Assembly (NCBI GenBank): GCA_012932295.1 | Contig: JAAONU010000002.1 | Span: 16,529,388-16,593,387, forward strand | Source of the DNA: Cyclina sinensis | Lineage: Eukaryota > Mollusca > Bivalvia > Venerida > Veneridae | DNA: 64,000 nucleotides | Direction of reading: 5' to 3' | Shown here: positions 26,901-34,529 of the stretch, piece by piece | How the letters are laid out: every line of letters starts with the position of its first letter | Numbering within the stretch: position 1 is the stretch's first letter | Notes under the pieces: generated by a model | What the model was told of the DNA's origin: nothing | Databases searched by the model: none | What the model saw: the letters and a program-made list of their open reading frames with translations, nothing else | Position numbers and translations under genes: made by a program

Positions 26901-29900
26901 CAGTTGCAATCAAACATCAAGAAAATGATCCTTGAATGGTCTCCTTTCAGCATTTTATTTAAAAATTGGAATTCTTTGCAGATCTCTGGTTGCCTTGTCA
27001 ACTGAAAGGACAAACTTTAAAAGTCTTCCTGTTTGAAACCACAAGGCCTAGAGCATAGATATTTGGTTTGTAGTATCATCTAGTGGACCTATACCAAAAT
27101 CGTCATAAGCATAACCCCGGGATCAGAATTATAATGTGAAATTTATTTCACTCTATGGAAAATATGGCTGCACTGGGGCGGTGCTTATGTTACCTTAAAT
27201 GTCTATATGGGAAACTTATAAAAATCTCTCTAAGAAACTGCTGGTCCATTTTGAGAATAATTTGGCACAAATGCAATCTGATTAAAATCATATCCTAAAC
27301 ATCGCTATGCTATTAGGATCTGAGGACGACCAATAGAAGGTCACCTTCTCGTGACCTATCCATCAGCCAATCAGAGCAACGCTTCCACCCTCATGGAAGT
27401 AAATTTTCAACTTGTGAAAATCTATTTATATAGCTGGGATCCCAAACAATTATTTGCCATGTATAAACTGTCACTGAACTCAGGTAAATTTATTTGTCAA
27501 GATCTTCCAAAATAATGAAATTAATGTTTGTGCAGAATATTATTTTTTTTTTCAAAATCATTAAGCATTTTTCCGTTTCCGATAACAAACATTGTTATGC
27601 TAGATAAGTTTACACGCTGTCTGAACACGCCGTGTGTACATGTAAGCTATCGAGACGCGTCATAAGCTACAGTGTCATTGGCTGGGATATGCATAACAAT
27701 AGTGGAAATACCAGGTTATCGAGAAGACAGAAATAAATGCGTCGTCTTCAGATCTAATCGTAGGGAGATCGTGAACTTCAGTCAGATTGGCACAAATGGT
27801 CCTTAGGTGACCCTCTATATAGATTGTGACATCTGGTCTTCATTGATTTTCTGTCTGCAGTACAAGGTTACGCGTCAAGTCCATTCATTATGTATAATTT
27901 GTATGTATTCTAATTCTCGTGCCTTTTCACTTTGGAGCTTGTGGTAGATGACAAAACTGTAAGTGCTGTATTTATTTAAATATACGAATAACTAGTAAGT
28001 AAAAAACTGTATTTTTTAAAAGATTAATGTATTCAGTTGTGATGATATCTGATTTTAGATTTTTGAATCGCATATATTGTATCTGTACCTGTATAGTATC
28101 GTCATGACAATATCTTATCATTATAATCGGGAGATAACTTGCAATGACAGTCATTGATGAAACATTGAAGATACGAGAAAAATGAACAGAAGTATTATAG
28201 ATCAACTTATCTCTTTTATTATATTCCAAATCCTGAATGCTACTTATACTCTATATACATATATCCTATACATGGCACATCTTTTGTGTGTTTGTCTGTA
28301 ACGTGGGGCTTGAATAGACCTTGATAAGTTTCATGTTTGTTTTGAGTTACTTTGGGTAAGTTACGTCATTAGTCATTAAACATGGATTTTTTTCTTATTT
28401 TGCTATCGTGTCTGCTTTTAAACACCTGTATGCACGGCACGCACGTATTATGTTGTTTGTGTAAAGTGTACAAATTAAAGCATACATTTTGTGAATTGTA
28501 AATTCATGTCAATGGAGATAAATCAATTTTCAGCATCGTTGTTGTATGTAAAGTATTCACGAACGTAATACGAAAGCTTGAAGAAAAGAATTGAAGTGAC
28601 GTCTCATATACAGGAATCTCTTCCGTCAAACAAAAACTTGAAGAAACTTGTTGAAGTAATGTTTCATGTATAGAAATCACTTCCGTCATTCAAAAGCTTG
28701 AAGAAATTGGTTGAAGTAATGTTTCATGTATAGAAATCACTTCCGTCATTCAAAAGCTTGAAGAAATTGGTTGAAGTAATTTTCATGTATAGAAATCACT
28801 TCCGTCATTCAAAAGCTTGAAGAACTTTTTGACTTTGTAAATATATGCAAGAGAAGCTTTTTAGGTTTGTGCTAGTGTCTAAGCTCCAAGTACCTACATT
28901 TAGGATTTTGTTCTTAATATATCAATGGACACTTAAAGACTAAAGTAAAGTTACATAGTTATAAAAATGCTTAATAAGAAATACTACGTAGGTCATATAA
29001 ATGCTTGATTAAAGATACTACATATGTATATATAAATGCTTAATAATAGACACTGCATTTATTAAGGTATATAAATATAATAAGTTTAAACACTTAGAGA
29101 CACTACAAAGGTGATATAAATATTTGATTAGAGATAATACAAAGTTTTTTGATATATAAATGCCTAATTAGAGATTAAATATATTGCTTAATTGTAGACA
29201 GTGATATAAAATTATTCACTTAAGTAAAAAGAAATCACCTGAGTAGTGAAGCTTTATAATGTATAAAGATTGAGAGGATTTTCAAACGGTTCTTGATTCA
29301 CTGTTTCAATGCAAATATTGTTTCTTACAAATAAATATAGGAACCTAAACCTTTTGTAATTAACAAGTGCATGAACCTGTGTTTCTTTTAGAACTCACTT
29401 CAGGAAATAACTTCATTATAAAAACAGTACAGCTGATTAAAAAGTTTGACGATAATACAATTTTGTGATTCAAGATTGACTTTGTACTGTTTTCAGTTGT
29501 TCCGACGGAAAATGCGAAAACCAATGGGAATGTGAGTATAGCGTAAAGATGGTATAGGCTGTTTTTATTATATTATCTTTTAGCCTTTGTCATGTCCTGA
29601 AATGTCTTTTACGTATTCACATTTAGAGAAACCTGAGGGATAAAATTTATTTATTAAGAAATAGATATAGAGTAACATGGCTTCTTACTTGCATTCTGTC
29701 GGTAAATAACCAGTAGAGAAAAGTAAGGAAAATGAACATGCTAATGACTTGACCCTGGCTGACGCCAGCTTATGATTCGAAATATGATTCTTTAGGCATT
29801 TAATACAGGAATTACTTTAATTACTGTGACCTAGATTATTTCTGCTATTTTACCCTTTATTTCAGATATAAGTTTAGCACTTGTTGGCTTTGGTTTTATA

Positions 29901-31024
29901 TTATTCTTCTTTATTGGCTACGAAATATACACCAGGAAGAAGAAACTCGAAAAGAGGTACAGAATCTGTATGTAGATGTTTTATATATACATTTGCTTAA
30001 AGAAGCCGGTGGAATATAATATTTACTGGCATATTCTCTACAAAAATAATGGAAAATGTAAAGAAGAATCCTATTTGGATCTTTTTTTTCACTGGGCATT
30101 AAGATACTACATAAGTGTTCATTTACAACAAATCGCTAGCCACCTAAAAGTATATATCATGAAACAATAATTCTATGTACATAGACTATTTACAATGCAT
30201 TCTGTATTGCTATGTATCTTTGTATCACACTTTGATATCTGATAATGATTTGTTCCCTCTTTCTCACGTTTATACAATTTTGAAGGAAAATAATGTTCTC
30301 ATTTTCATGTAATACCTTTTTAATGTTTTTGAGGTGTTACATTCACACGATATGTAACCTAATGATTTTTTAATGGACTAATGGTAACACATATGAATAA
30401 CAGCGATTTGATAACTTCTTAACTTCTAACATGAAAACACCATCAACATATGTTAAAACATCTTTTGACAATGTATAAAAAAGTTTGTCAATTGTTTTCT
30501 TTTGTAGTGATATTTATTACAAATTGCAAAAGGCGGCAAAGAAGGCAAAACTTAAGGCGATACGAGAAAGAAGAAGAACAATAAAAAGAAAGAAAAAAGA
30601 AGATGGAAAGATGAAGAAAGGGACGAAAAAAGGCAAGAATAGACCCGACGAAGAGAGAAAACTGGTGGCGACAATGTCCGAATGTGATATGAGATATCTT
30701 GATATACCCGAGTGTGACATGAGACAAACAGTGTCTGAATCTGACATGGACAAGTTATGTGATGAAAGGGACATGGATAACTTAGAGTGTGATGACAGAG
30801 ACATGGATAAGGTAGTCAGTGGTGACAGAGATACGATTAGGTTAGTGATTGATGACAGTGACTTAGATAAAGTAGTGTGTGACGAAACAGCCACGGAAAA
30901 GTTAGTGTGCAATGACAGAAACATGGATGATTTAGTTTGTGATGACAGAGATAAGGATAAGCTAAATTGTGATGAGAAAGATATGGATAAATTAATATGT
31001 GATGACACAGGTGAAGTTCCGTAA
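8888..31024 (+). CDS. Whole gene: LDLa / EB-module / SEA-like / EGF single-pass membrane protein
   Basis: Twenty-four coding exons join in one frame (4524 coding bases, 1507 residues plus stop). Predicted order: signal peptide (1-13); three LDLa modules (14-126); about 20 EB/EGF-like modules spaced by KIGD-C type starts and C-C-x-C-x-GY ends (127-1088); a SEA-like region (about 1089-1231); a cbEGF module (1232-1283); a short stalk; a transmembrane helix (about 1306-1325); a Lys/Arg-rich stretch; and acidic 10-residue repeats (about 1395-1507). Every junction from the signal peptide to the last EB module is phase 1, the classic arrangement of shuffled extracellular modules. LDLa and EGF-type modules bind calcium and ligands in known families, so a surface receptor or adhesion role is an inference. 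I recognise no named orthologue. Database hits would probably be to EB-module or prion-like-Q/N-rich-domain-bearing protein 25-like predictions. Confidence 0.85.
9153..10520 (+). mobile_element. Dispersed hairpin-ended element, copy 2 (interrupted)
   Basis: Same left and right ends as the copies at 2748 and 22675. After removing the 595-bp nested insertion at 9499-10093, its length is about 770 bp, matching copy 1. The terminal hairpin is at about 10395-10475. Colinear with copy 1 at near-identical sequence, apart from small indels and loss of part of the left hairpin arm. Confidence 0.85.
9499..10093 (+). mobile_element. Nested insertion with two palindromes and a 28-codon ORF
   Basis: Comparison with copy 1 shows 595 extra bases interrupting gaatatta/ctcggtatt, possibly with a TA target duplication. 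Inside are a short inverted repeat built on gtccaatat (about 9554-9611) and a long hairpin (9934-10070; arms ~60 bp, loop ~14 bp) also built on gtccaatatgac. Between them a start codon at 9780 opens a 28-codon frame beginning [13 protein letters not shown] and containing [11 protein letters not shown]. This resembles the N-terminus of Crypton-like tyrosine-recombinase proteins of molluscs. It is probably an internally deleted, non-autonomous derivative of a larger element; the family assignment is an inference. Confidence 0.6.
13330..13443 (+). CDS. Exon 2: LDL-receptor class A module 1
   Basis: 38 codons, phase 1 to phase 1, acceptor ttgcag. Contains C-x-C, RCIDGTCV and [10 protein letters not shown], the last being the LDLa acidic calcium-binding box. 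An in-frame acceptor six bases earlier (ttttcag) is also possible and would add two residues. Confidence 0.8.
14348..14458 (+). CDS. Exon 3: LDL-receptor class A module 2
   Basis: 37 codons, phase 1-1. Contains MNCADGRCI and NDCGDNSDE, the canonical LDLa signature in which Asp/Glu residues bind calcium. Donor g|gtaagt is strong. The clearest of the three LDLa modules. Confidence 0.9.
14813..14926 (+). CDS. Exon 4: LDL-receptor class A module 3
   Basis: 38 codons, phase 1-1. Contains PRVCIDK and VDCPDASDE. The acidic box is kept, while the first half ([10 protein letters not shown]) is atypical. Acceptor ttttttgcag is strong. Confidence 0.85.
15309..15455 (+). CDS. Exon 5: EB module 1
   Basis: Encodes [28 protein letters not shown]: the spacing of the EB/EGF-like modules used in the rest of the protein. 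The donor is uncertain. The strong gtaagt at 15463 leaves phase 2 and does not fit the next exon, whereas the weaker gt at 15456 gives phase 1 and the expected C-R-K-L-D-D junction. Confidence 0.75.
15852..15980 (+). CDS. Exon 6: EB module 2
   Basis: 43 codons, phase 1-1. Reads [12 protein letters not shown] then [14 protein letters not shown], one complete six-cysteine module. Acceptor tttcttag, donor caag|gtgtgt. Confidence 0.85.
16349..16474 (+). CDS. Exon 7: EB module 3
   Basis: 42 codons, phase 1-1. Reads [12 protein letters not shown] then [12 protein letters not shown]. One module; acceptor acatacag, donor ctcac|gtttgt is weak. Confidence 0.8.
16520..17035 (+). mobile_element. Inverted-repeat element, copy A
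   Basis: About 515 bp. It starts with a hairpin whose arms read gttggtgcc...tggagaa and, in complement, ctcggcaccaac. The body, including catatagacgagctt and a distal gacgcactgg...agataagtttgtccgg block, is shared with a copy in the opposite orientation at 23690-24245. No coding capacity; non-autonomous. Confidence 0.8.
17340..17471 (+). CDS. Exon 8: EB module 4 (GC-AG donor)
   Basis: 44 codons, phase 1-1. Reads [12 protein letters not shown] then [14 protein letters not shown]. No GT donor fits. The sequence aaaa|gcaagc gives a GC donor in exactly the needed phase and yields the family-typical R-K-I-S-D-V-C junction with exon 9. Confidence 0.8.
17775..18431 (+). CDS. Exon 9: five fused EB modules
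   Basis: 219 codons, phase 1-1, open throughout. Five successive modules start at KISDVC, VVGDEC, IFDKC, VLDDSC and KIGDETC, and each ends with a C-x-C-x5-Y/G type motif. Modules encoded singly elsewhere are here joined without introns. Codon use and cysteine spacing are protein-like over the whole length, so the minus-strand open frames overlapping it are shadows. Confidence 0.95.
18770..19645 (+). CDS. Exon 10: six fused EB modules
   Basis: 292 codons, phase 1-1, the largest exon. Six modules start at [48 protein letters not shown] and IGDKNC. The second module carries a Ser/Asn-rich insertion of about 25 residues, with potential N-glycosylation sites, between its GY motif and last cysteine. 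Confidence 0.95.
20041..20175 (+). CDS. Exon 11: EB module 16
   Basis: 45 codons, phase 1-1, behind a strong polypyrimidine tract ending ttttacag. Reads [12 protein letters not shown] then [13 protein letters not shown]. Donor aaat|gtatgt. Confidence 0.9.
20578..20745 (+). CDS. Exon 12: divergent EB module
   Basis: 56 codons, phase 1-1. Reads [12 protein letters not shown], then a longer loop, then [14 protein letters not shown] and a final HCY. Same cysteine order with wider spacing. Donor tatg|gtaagt is strong. Confidence 0.85.
21059..21097 (+). CDS. Exon 13: putative 13-residue microexon
   Basis: 39 bases between a good acceptor (taatgcag) and donor (agag|gtatac), phase 1-1. Encodes [13 protein letters not shown] with no cysteine. 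It keeps the frame if used or skipped, so it may be alternatively spliced or a chance match. Confidence 0.4.
21440..21574 (+). CDS. Exon 14: divergent EB module
   Basis: 45 codons, phase 1-1. Reads [13 protein letters not shown] then [13 protein letters not shown]. The GY motif is replaced by GH. Donor caat|gtaagc. Confidence 0.85.
21934..22080 (+). CDS. Exon 15: divergent EB module
   Basis: 49 codons, phase 1-1. Reads [13 protein letters not shown] then [18 protein letters not shown]. The real frame is the one with cysteine spacing; an overlapping open frame starting 23 bases earlier is a shadow. Confidence 0.85.
22454..22648 (+). CDS. Exon 16: last, GC-richer EB/EGF-like module
   Basis: 65 codons, phase 1-1. 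A Pro-rich entry ([11 protein letters not shown]) leads to LQCDARRPC, then [12 protein letters not shown]. More basic and GC-rich than its neighbours. A transposable element begins only ~27 bp past its donor (aaag|gtaaac). Confidence 0.85.
22675..23245 (+). mobile_element. Dispersed hairpin-ended element, copy 3 (internally deleted)
   Basis: Same ends as copies 1 and 2, but about 570 bp because the segment between gtttgtgcc and the gaatac/attaatccgc block is missing. It has the best-preserved terminal hairpin: the arms around 23126-23195 (gtgaacaccatatg ... catatggtgttcac) are almost perfectly complementary and centred on gagtggcgcagccactc. Confidence 0.88.
23690..24245 (-). mobile_element. 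Inverted-repeat element, copy B (opposite orientation to copy A)
   Basis: Its reverse complement matches 16520-17035 from the hairpin head to the distal agataagttt/gacgcact block. It ends 44 bp before the acceptor of exon 17. Together with copy 3 of the hairpin-ended element it fills most of this 1.6-kb intron. Confidence 0.8.
24290..24462 (+). CDS. Exon 17: SEA-like region, part 1
   Basis: Phase 1 to phase 0. Begins [17 protein letters not shown] and has no EB cysteine pattern, so a different domain starts here. Ends [15 protein letters not shown]. Two cysteines about 12 residues apart near the start. Confidence 0.8.
24670..24854 (+). CDS. Exon 18: SEA-like region, part 2
   Basis: Phase 0 to phase 2. 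Contains [15 protein letters not shown] followed by [14 protein letters not shown]. The order (helix with paired aromatics, then a G-x-x-x-x-V-x-V-x-V-x-F strand) resembles the SEA fold, but the classic GSVVV self-cleavage site is not evident (GTQMN instead). Domain call is an inference from pattern and position before a membrane anchor. Confidence 0.75.
25270..25340 (+). CDS. Exon 19: end of SEA-like region
   Basis: Phase 2 to phase 1. Short exon encoding [20 protein letters not shown] and a few more residues. Frame is kept on both sides. Donor aaag|gtaagt is strong. Confidence 0.75.
25660..25865. mobile_element. Short inverted-repeat (MITE-like) element
   Basis: Terminal inverted repeats: gaaaaaagaaacgc at 25667-25680 and gcgtttcttttttcc at 25845-25859. 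About 200 bp, no coding frame. It lies in the intron just before the cbEGF exon, ending ~30 bp from the acceptor. Confidence 0.6.
25896..26051 (+). CDS. Exon 20: calcium-binding EGF module
   Basis: 52 codons, phase 1-1. Starts DFDEC (the cbEGF Asp-x-Asp-Glu calcium signature) and continues with [17 protein letters not shown] and a final ICT. Six cysteines in cbEGF spacing. Its place between a SEA-like domain and the membrane anchor matches many mucin-like and proteoglycan-type surface proteins. Confidence 0.9.
26442..26472 (+). CDS. Exon 21: stalk exon
   Basis: 31 bases, phase 1 to phase 2. Encodes [11 protein letters not shown]. Too short to prove alone, but the phases at both ends fit exons 20 and 22 and the donor (aag|gtaagt) is perfect. 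Confidence 0.65.
28566..28825. repeat. 60-bp tandem repeat, about 4.3 copies
   Basis: The unit runs from aaagcttgaagaa to tcacttccgtcattc. Copies 2-4 are nearly identical; the first is more divergent. Confidence 0.9.
28955..29215. repeat. Degenerate ~55-bp tandem repeat
   Basis: Repeated atataaatgcttaatta and agatactacaaaggt blocks about every 50-60 bp, five or so units, decayed. Confidence 0.65.
29497..29531 (+). CDS. Exon 22: stalk exon
   Basis: 35 bases, phase 2 to phase 1, acceptor ttttcag. Encodes [12 protein letters not shown]. The two cysteines may pair next to the membrane. Confidence 0.65.
29866..29956 (+). CDS. Exon 23: transmembrane helix
   Basis: Phase 1 to phase 2. Encodes [18 protein letters not shown], an uncharged ~20-residue span, followed by [12 protein letters not shown]. 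The positive residues after the helix place the C-terminus in the cytoplasm (type I topology with the signal peptide). Confidence 0.88.
30508..31024 (+). CDS. Exon 24: basic juxtamembrane stretch and acidic 10-residue repeats, stop
   Basis: Terminal coding exon entered in phase 2 (acceptor tttgtag), 172 codons then TAA. First ~50 residues are Lys/Arg-rich ([19 protein letters not shown] and more). From about 30680, ten or eleven 10-residue repeats follow with consensus [10 protein letters not shown], encoded by a ~30-bp tandem repeat. Variants include [20 protein letters not shown] and [10 protein letters not shown]. No Tyr-based signalling motif or known cytoplasmic domain is visible. An upstream ATG at 30485 is intronic by this model. 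Confidence 0.85.
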
Positions 31025-31208
31025 AAGTCTTGGAAAGGATATTATCTTTCAAGTCGTAAAGGATGATTCAGTAACATTGAATTTTTTACAAGAACTTTAA
31101 GTTTCTTCACCTTCCTTTATAAAAGCTGAATTAAAAAAGTTTCTCAAATGCGCGTTAATTGATACTATAAAATGAAAATTGGCGCTCTTATCAATTACAC
31201 ATAGTTAC

Positions 31209-31214
31209 AATAAA
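31209..31214 (+). terminator. Candidate polyadenylation signal
   Basis: First AATAAA after the stop codon, 185 bp downstream. Further AATAAA hexamers occur at about 32279 and 32326, so the 3' UTR could be longer. Confidence 0.45.
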
Positions 31215-32875
31215 TGGCAGTGTTGTAATTTTTTACACTAAAAGGGAGACTGCCTCTGTTAAAAAAGTTTAAATATTCTTAATTTAAGTGTATACAGTTT
31301 CATTTTTTATAACCATTAATTTGTTTCAACGAATTTTTAAAAAAAACAAGTGTTTTTCCACATTAGATCGGATGATTGTTGTGTTTTTTGAAATGATGAC
31401 ATGAAATATAAAAGTCTTCCACTTGACCATTAACTACATTTAACGAAAACGAATGTAACTAATTTTAGGATCCCACATATGCACTTCAAAATGTGTGTTC
31501 GTGTAAATATTTGCTTTAATATTGTAAAAGAAAATGTAACATGTATCTGGATCTCACGTAATGTATGTTATATTCAAATGTTTAAAATCCTCATTCCAGT
31601 TAGATAAGAATTATTTTAGTGTAAGTGAATCAAATTTTTATGTAACCATTAGCAAACATTATGATCAGAGCTTGCATATCTTCCGCGAATGTTGTATATC
31701 CGCATATAGTAGGTATATTTCTTAAGTCTGAGACAATGTGGGGAGATTTTGTGCTATCTGCCTGTTTGTTGGCTTGTCTGTCATAAAGTTTGTCCGGACA
31801 ACGCTTCTGACAACATCAGGTGTAATTCAGACAAACTTTGCATGTATGTTGAGTGCCAAGCCTAGTTATGCGTACCGTCTGCCTTTCCCAGTTCATTACT
31901 TTTCGGCAAAGTTCTTGCGCCTTATGCATTCCATTATACAGTGGCTTTGTCCGGATAACTCCTTTATCATTATCGAAAAATGGTTTACGAAATTTTCTTG
32001 GAATTTTTTTTCACAAATTGCCTGACTGAACAGGAGTCTTTAAAAGCGCTGCATTTCTCAAATAAGGAAAAACTTGATGGTGTTAGAGCTGTGCATTAGA
32101 AAAATCATGATCTGAAGTATCTTTGCAGGTAATGTTTTTGTTAGATAAATACCGATAATGTCTTTCATTTGTTTTATCATTTTCACTGCTATCATTGGTT
32201 AACTTGTTTTGTGTGAAATGAGAGTGATAAATGTATATTTTAGATATACTCAAATATGTCTTGTATTTTTGATGTGTATAATAAATTTGTACTAAACTAT
32301 TCAGGTAGTTTTTTCATAACTTAGAATAAACAAAGTTATATTTGAAACTTTTACAAATAACTTAACTCTTAAGGGATCTCATTTCCGCACTTTCGACGCG
32401 TAATGTAAGAACATAGAGCAGAACTGAAATATGAATGCTGCATTAACAAAAACAGACTTAGAGGACTTGTTAAATATTTACAAAAATAAGAAAGAAACGT
32501 AAAAGAATGTAAGTTTCCGTATAACGAAATAACACATATTCCAAATTTCATTTTAGTTTGTCATATTCAAGATGTATATTCTTTTATCCCAAATACTTTG
32601 ATGAAACAAGTGACCGTTCCATTTACCAAATCGAAATTTATGTCCTCTAAACAGCAGTAACATCATGAGTGAAATAGTATTTCATAGCATTCTATTTTAA
32701 AGAAGACATTGCACAGTTCTGCTACGTTTACCTTCAAGATGGTGACTTCTGCGTGATGGCACATATCCAAGTTCTCCAAAACAAACGATTAAAGTATTTC
32801 AGATTGAATAGTCTCTGGGTACACAATATCGAACAAAGATTATACGATGCCCTTACATAAGCAGATAACAATAGA
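31215..32875. other. Intergenic sequence after the receptor gene
   Basis: AT-rich. The stretch at about 31730-32030 (gtttgttggcttgtctgtcataaagtttgtccgg) has the look of a decayed dispersed repeat, and its 95-codon open frame has no recognisable domain. Nothing else identified. Confidence 0.4.
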
Positions 32876-34497
32876 AAACAAGAGGGCCAATGGCCCTAAA
32901 ACGCTCATCTGGGTTCAAAGTAGAAAGAATTTTTATGAATGTAATGATGCATATCACAGAAATGGACCAATCATTGCGATAGCTCCAAAAACAAAAGGTA
33001 GGTCAGTAGATCAAAATATAGGTCATGAGACGACATTTTTGAAATCGGAACTAAAAGCTGTACACACAATCCAAATTTCATTGCCGTAGCTTTAAAACAA
33101 AAAGTAGGTCAATAGGTCAAAAATATTGGTCATGATATGACTTTTTTGAAATCGGAACAAAAAAACTGTACACATGGTCCAAATTTCATTGCCATAGCTC
33201 CAAAAACAAAAGGTGGGTCAGTAGGTCAAAAATATAGGTCAAGGAATAATGTTTTTGAAATCATCTTGAAAAACTGTACAAGTGGTCCAAATTTTTTTGC
33301 TATAGCGAGAAAAACTTAAAAAATGAGAAAAAAAATTTGGAGGGGGGGAGTGACCCCCAGGCGAGGGGGATGACCCCACTGTGGTCACAGTGCATACTAC
33401 CAAATATCTAAGCTCCAGGCCTTGCAGTTTGTGACAAGAAGATTTTTAACGTTTTTTGCTATATAACTCTGTGTTAAACATGTGACCCCTTAGGCGGGGC
33501 CAGTTTTGACCCAGGGGCCATGATTTGAACAATCTTGGTAGAGGTCTACTAGACAATGCTCAACAACAAATATTTAAGCTCCATGCCTCGCGCTTTCTGA
33601 CAAGAAGATTTTGAAAGTGTTCCCTATATAACTCTATGTAAATAAATGGACCCCCGCGGCGGGGCCAGTTCTGACCCAAGGGTAATAATTTGAACAATCT
33701 TGGTAGAGGTCCACCAGATGATGCCTCTCACCAAATATCTAAGCTCCAGGCCTTGCGGTTTCTGACAAAAAGATTTTTTAAAAGTTTTCCCTATATAACT
33801 CTATCTAAATCAAGTGATCCCCGGGGCAGGGCCAGTTCTGACATCAGGGTCATAATTTGAACAATCTTGTTAGAAGTCCACCAGATGATGCCTCACACCA
33901 AACATCTAAGCTCCAGGCCTTGCGGTTTCTGACGAAGATTTTTAAAGTTTTCACTATATAACTCTATGTAAATCAATGGACCCCCGGGGTGGGGCCAGTT
34001 CTGACCCCAGGGTCATAATTTGAACAATCTTGGTAGAGGTCAACTAGATGATGCCTTATACAAAATATCTAAGCTCCATGCCTTGTGGTTTCTGACAAGA
34101 AGATTTTTAAAGTTTTCCTATATAACTCTATGTAAAACCAAGTGAACACCGGACGGGGCCAGTTCTGGCCCCAGGGTCATAATTTGAACAATCTTGGTAG
34201 AGGTCCACTAGATGATGCCTCATACCAAATATCTAAGCTCCAGGCCTTGCGGATTTTGAGAAGAAGATTTTTAAAGTTTTTCCTTTTGCTTGCCATGGCA
34301 ACCAGAGTTCTGCATGGAATTGAATTCTGAACAACTTTGGTAGAGCTTCATGCAAAGAACATCTCTGGCAAATTTCATTGAATTTGGCCCAGTGTTTTCA
34401 GAGGAGATGACGTTTGAATGGAAATGTTGACGACGCACGACGACGGACGCCGGACGGAGGGGGATCACAATAGCTCACCATGTCACAGCTAACAATA
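32876..34497 (+). mobile_element. Pearl-like element with ~166-bp tandem core units
   Basis: Left part begins aacaagagggccaatggccc and contains about three shorter repeats (aaatttcattgccatagctcc). From 33400 to 34290 a ~160-168 bp unit is repeated five to six times, marked by tatctaagctccaggcc and gacccccggggtggggcc. The right end is gacgacggacgccggacgg. A non-coding left flank, satellite-like core units and a distinct right flank match the pearl/Helentron-type non-autonomous elements described in oysters; the class assignment is by architecture only. Confidence 0.65.
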
Positions 34498-34529
34498 TGG
34501 ATGACAAAATTAAAATAAGTAAAACAAGC

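Larger units (their letters stand above)
26473..29496. other. Large intron between stalk exons
   Basis: About 3 kb without supportable exons. It holds two tandem repeats (28566-28825 and 28955-29215) listed separately; the remainder is unremarkable AT-rich DNA. Confidence 0.6.

Noticed and set aside
30485..31052. Minus-strand Ser/Leu-rich open frames opposite the last receptor exon
   Set aside because: Shadows of the basic and acidic repeat coding sequence.
31738..32025. 95-codon plus-strand open frame after the receptor gene
   Set aside because: No domain; sequence resembles a decayed dispersed repeat.
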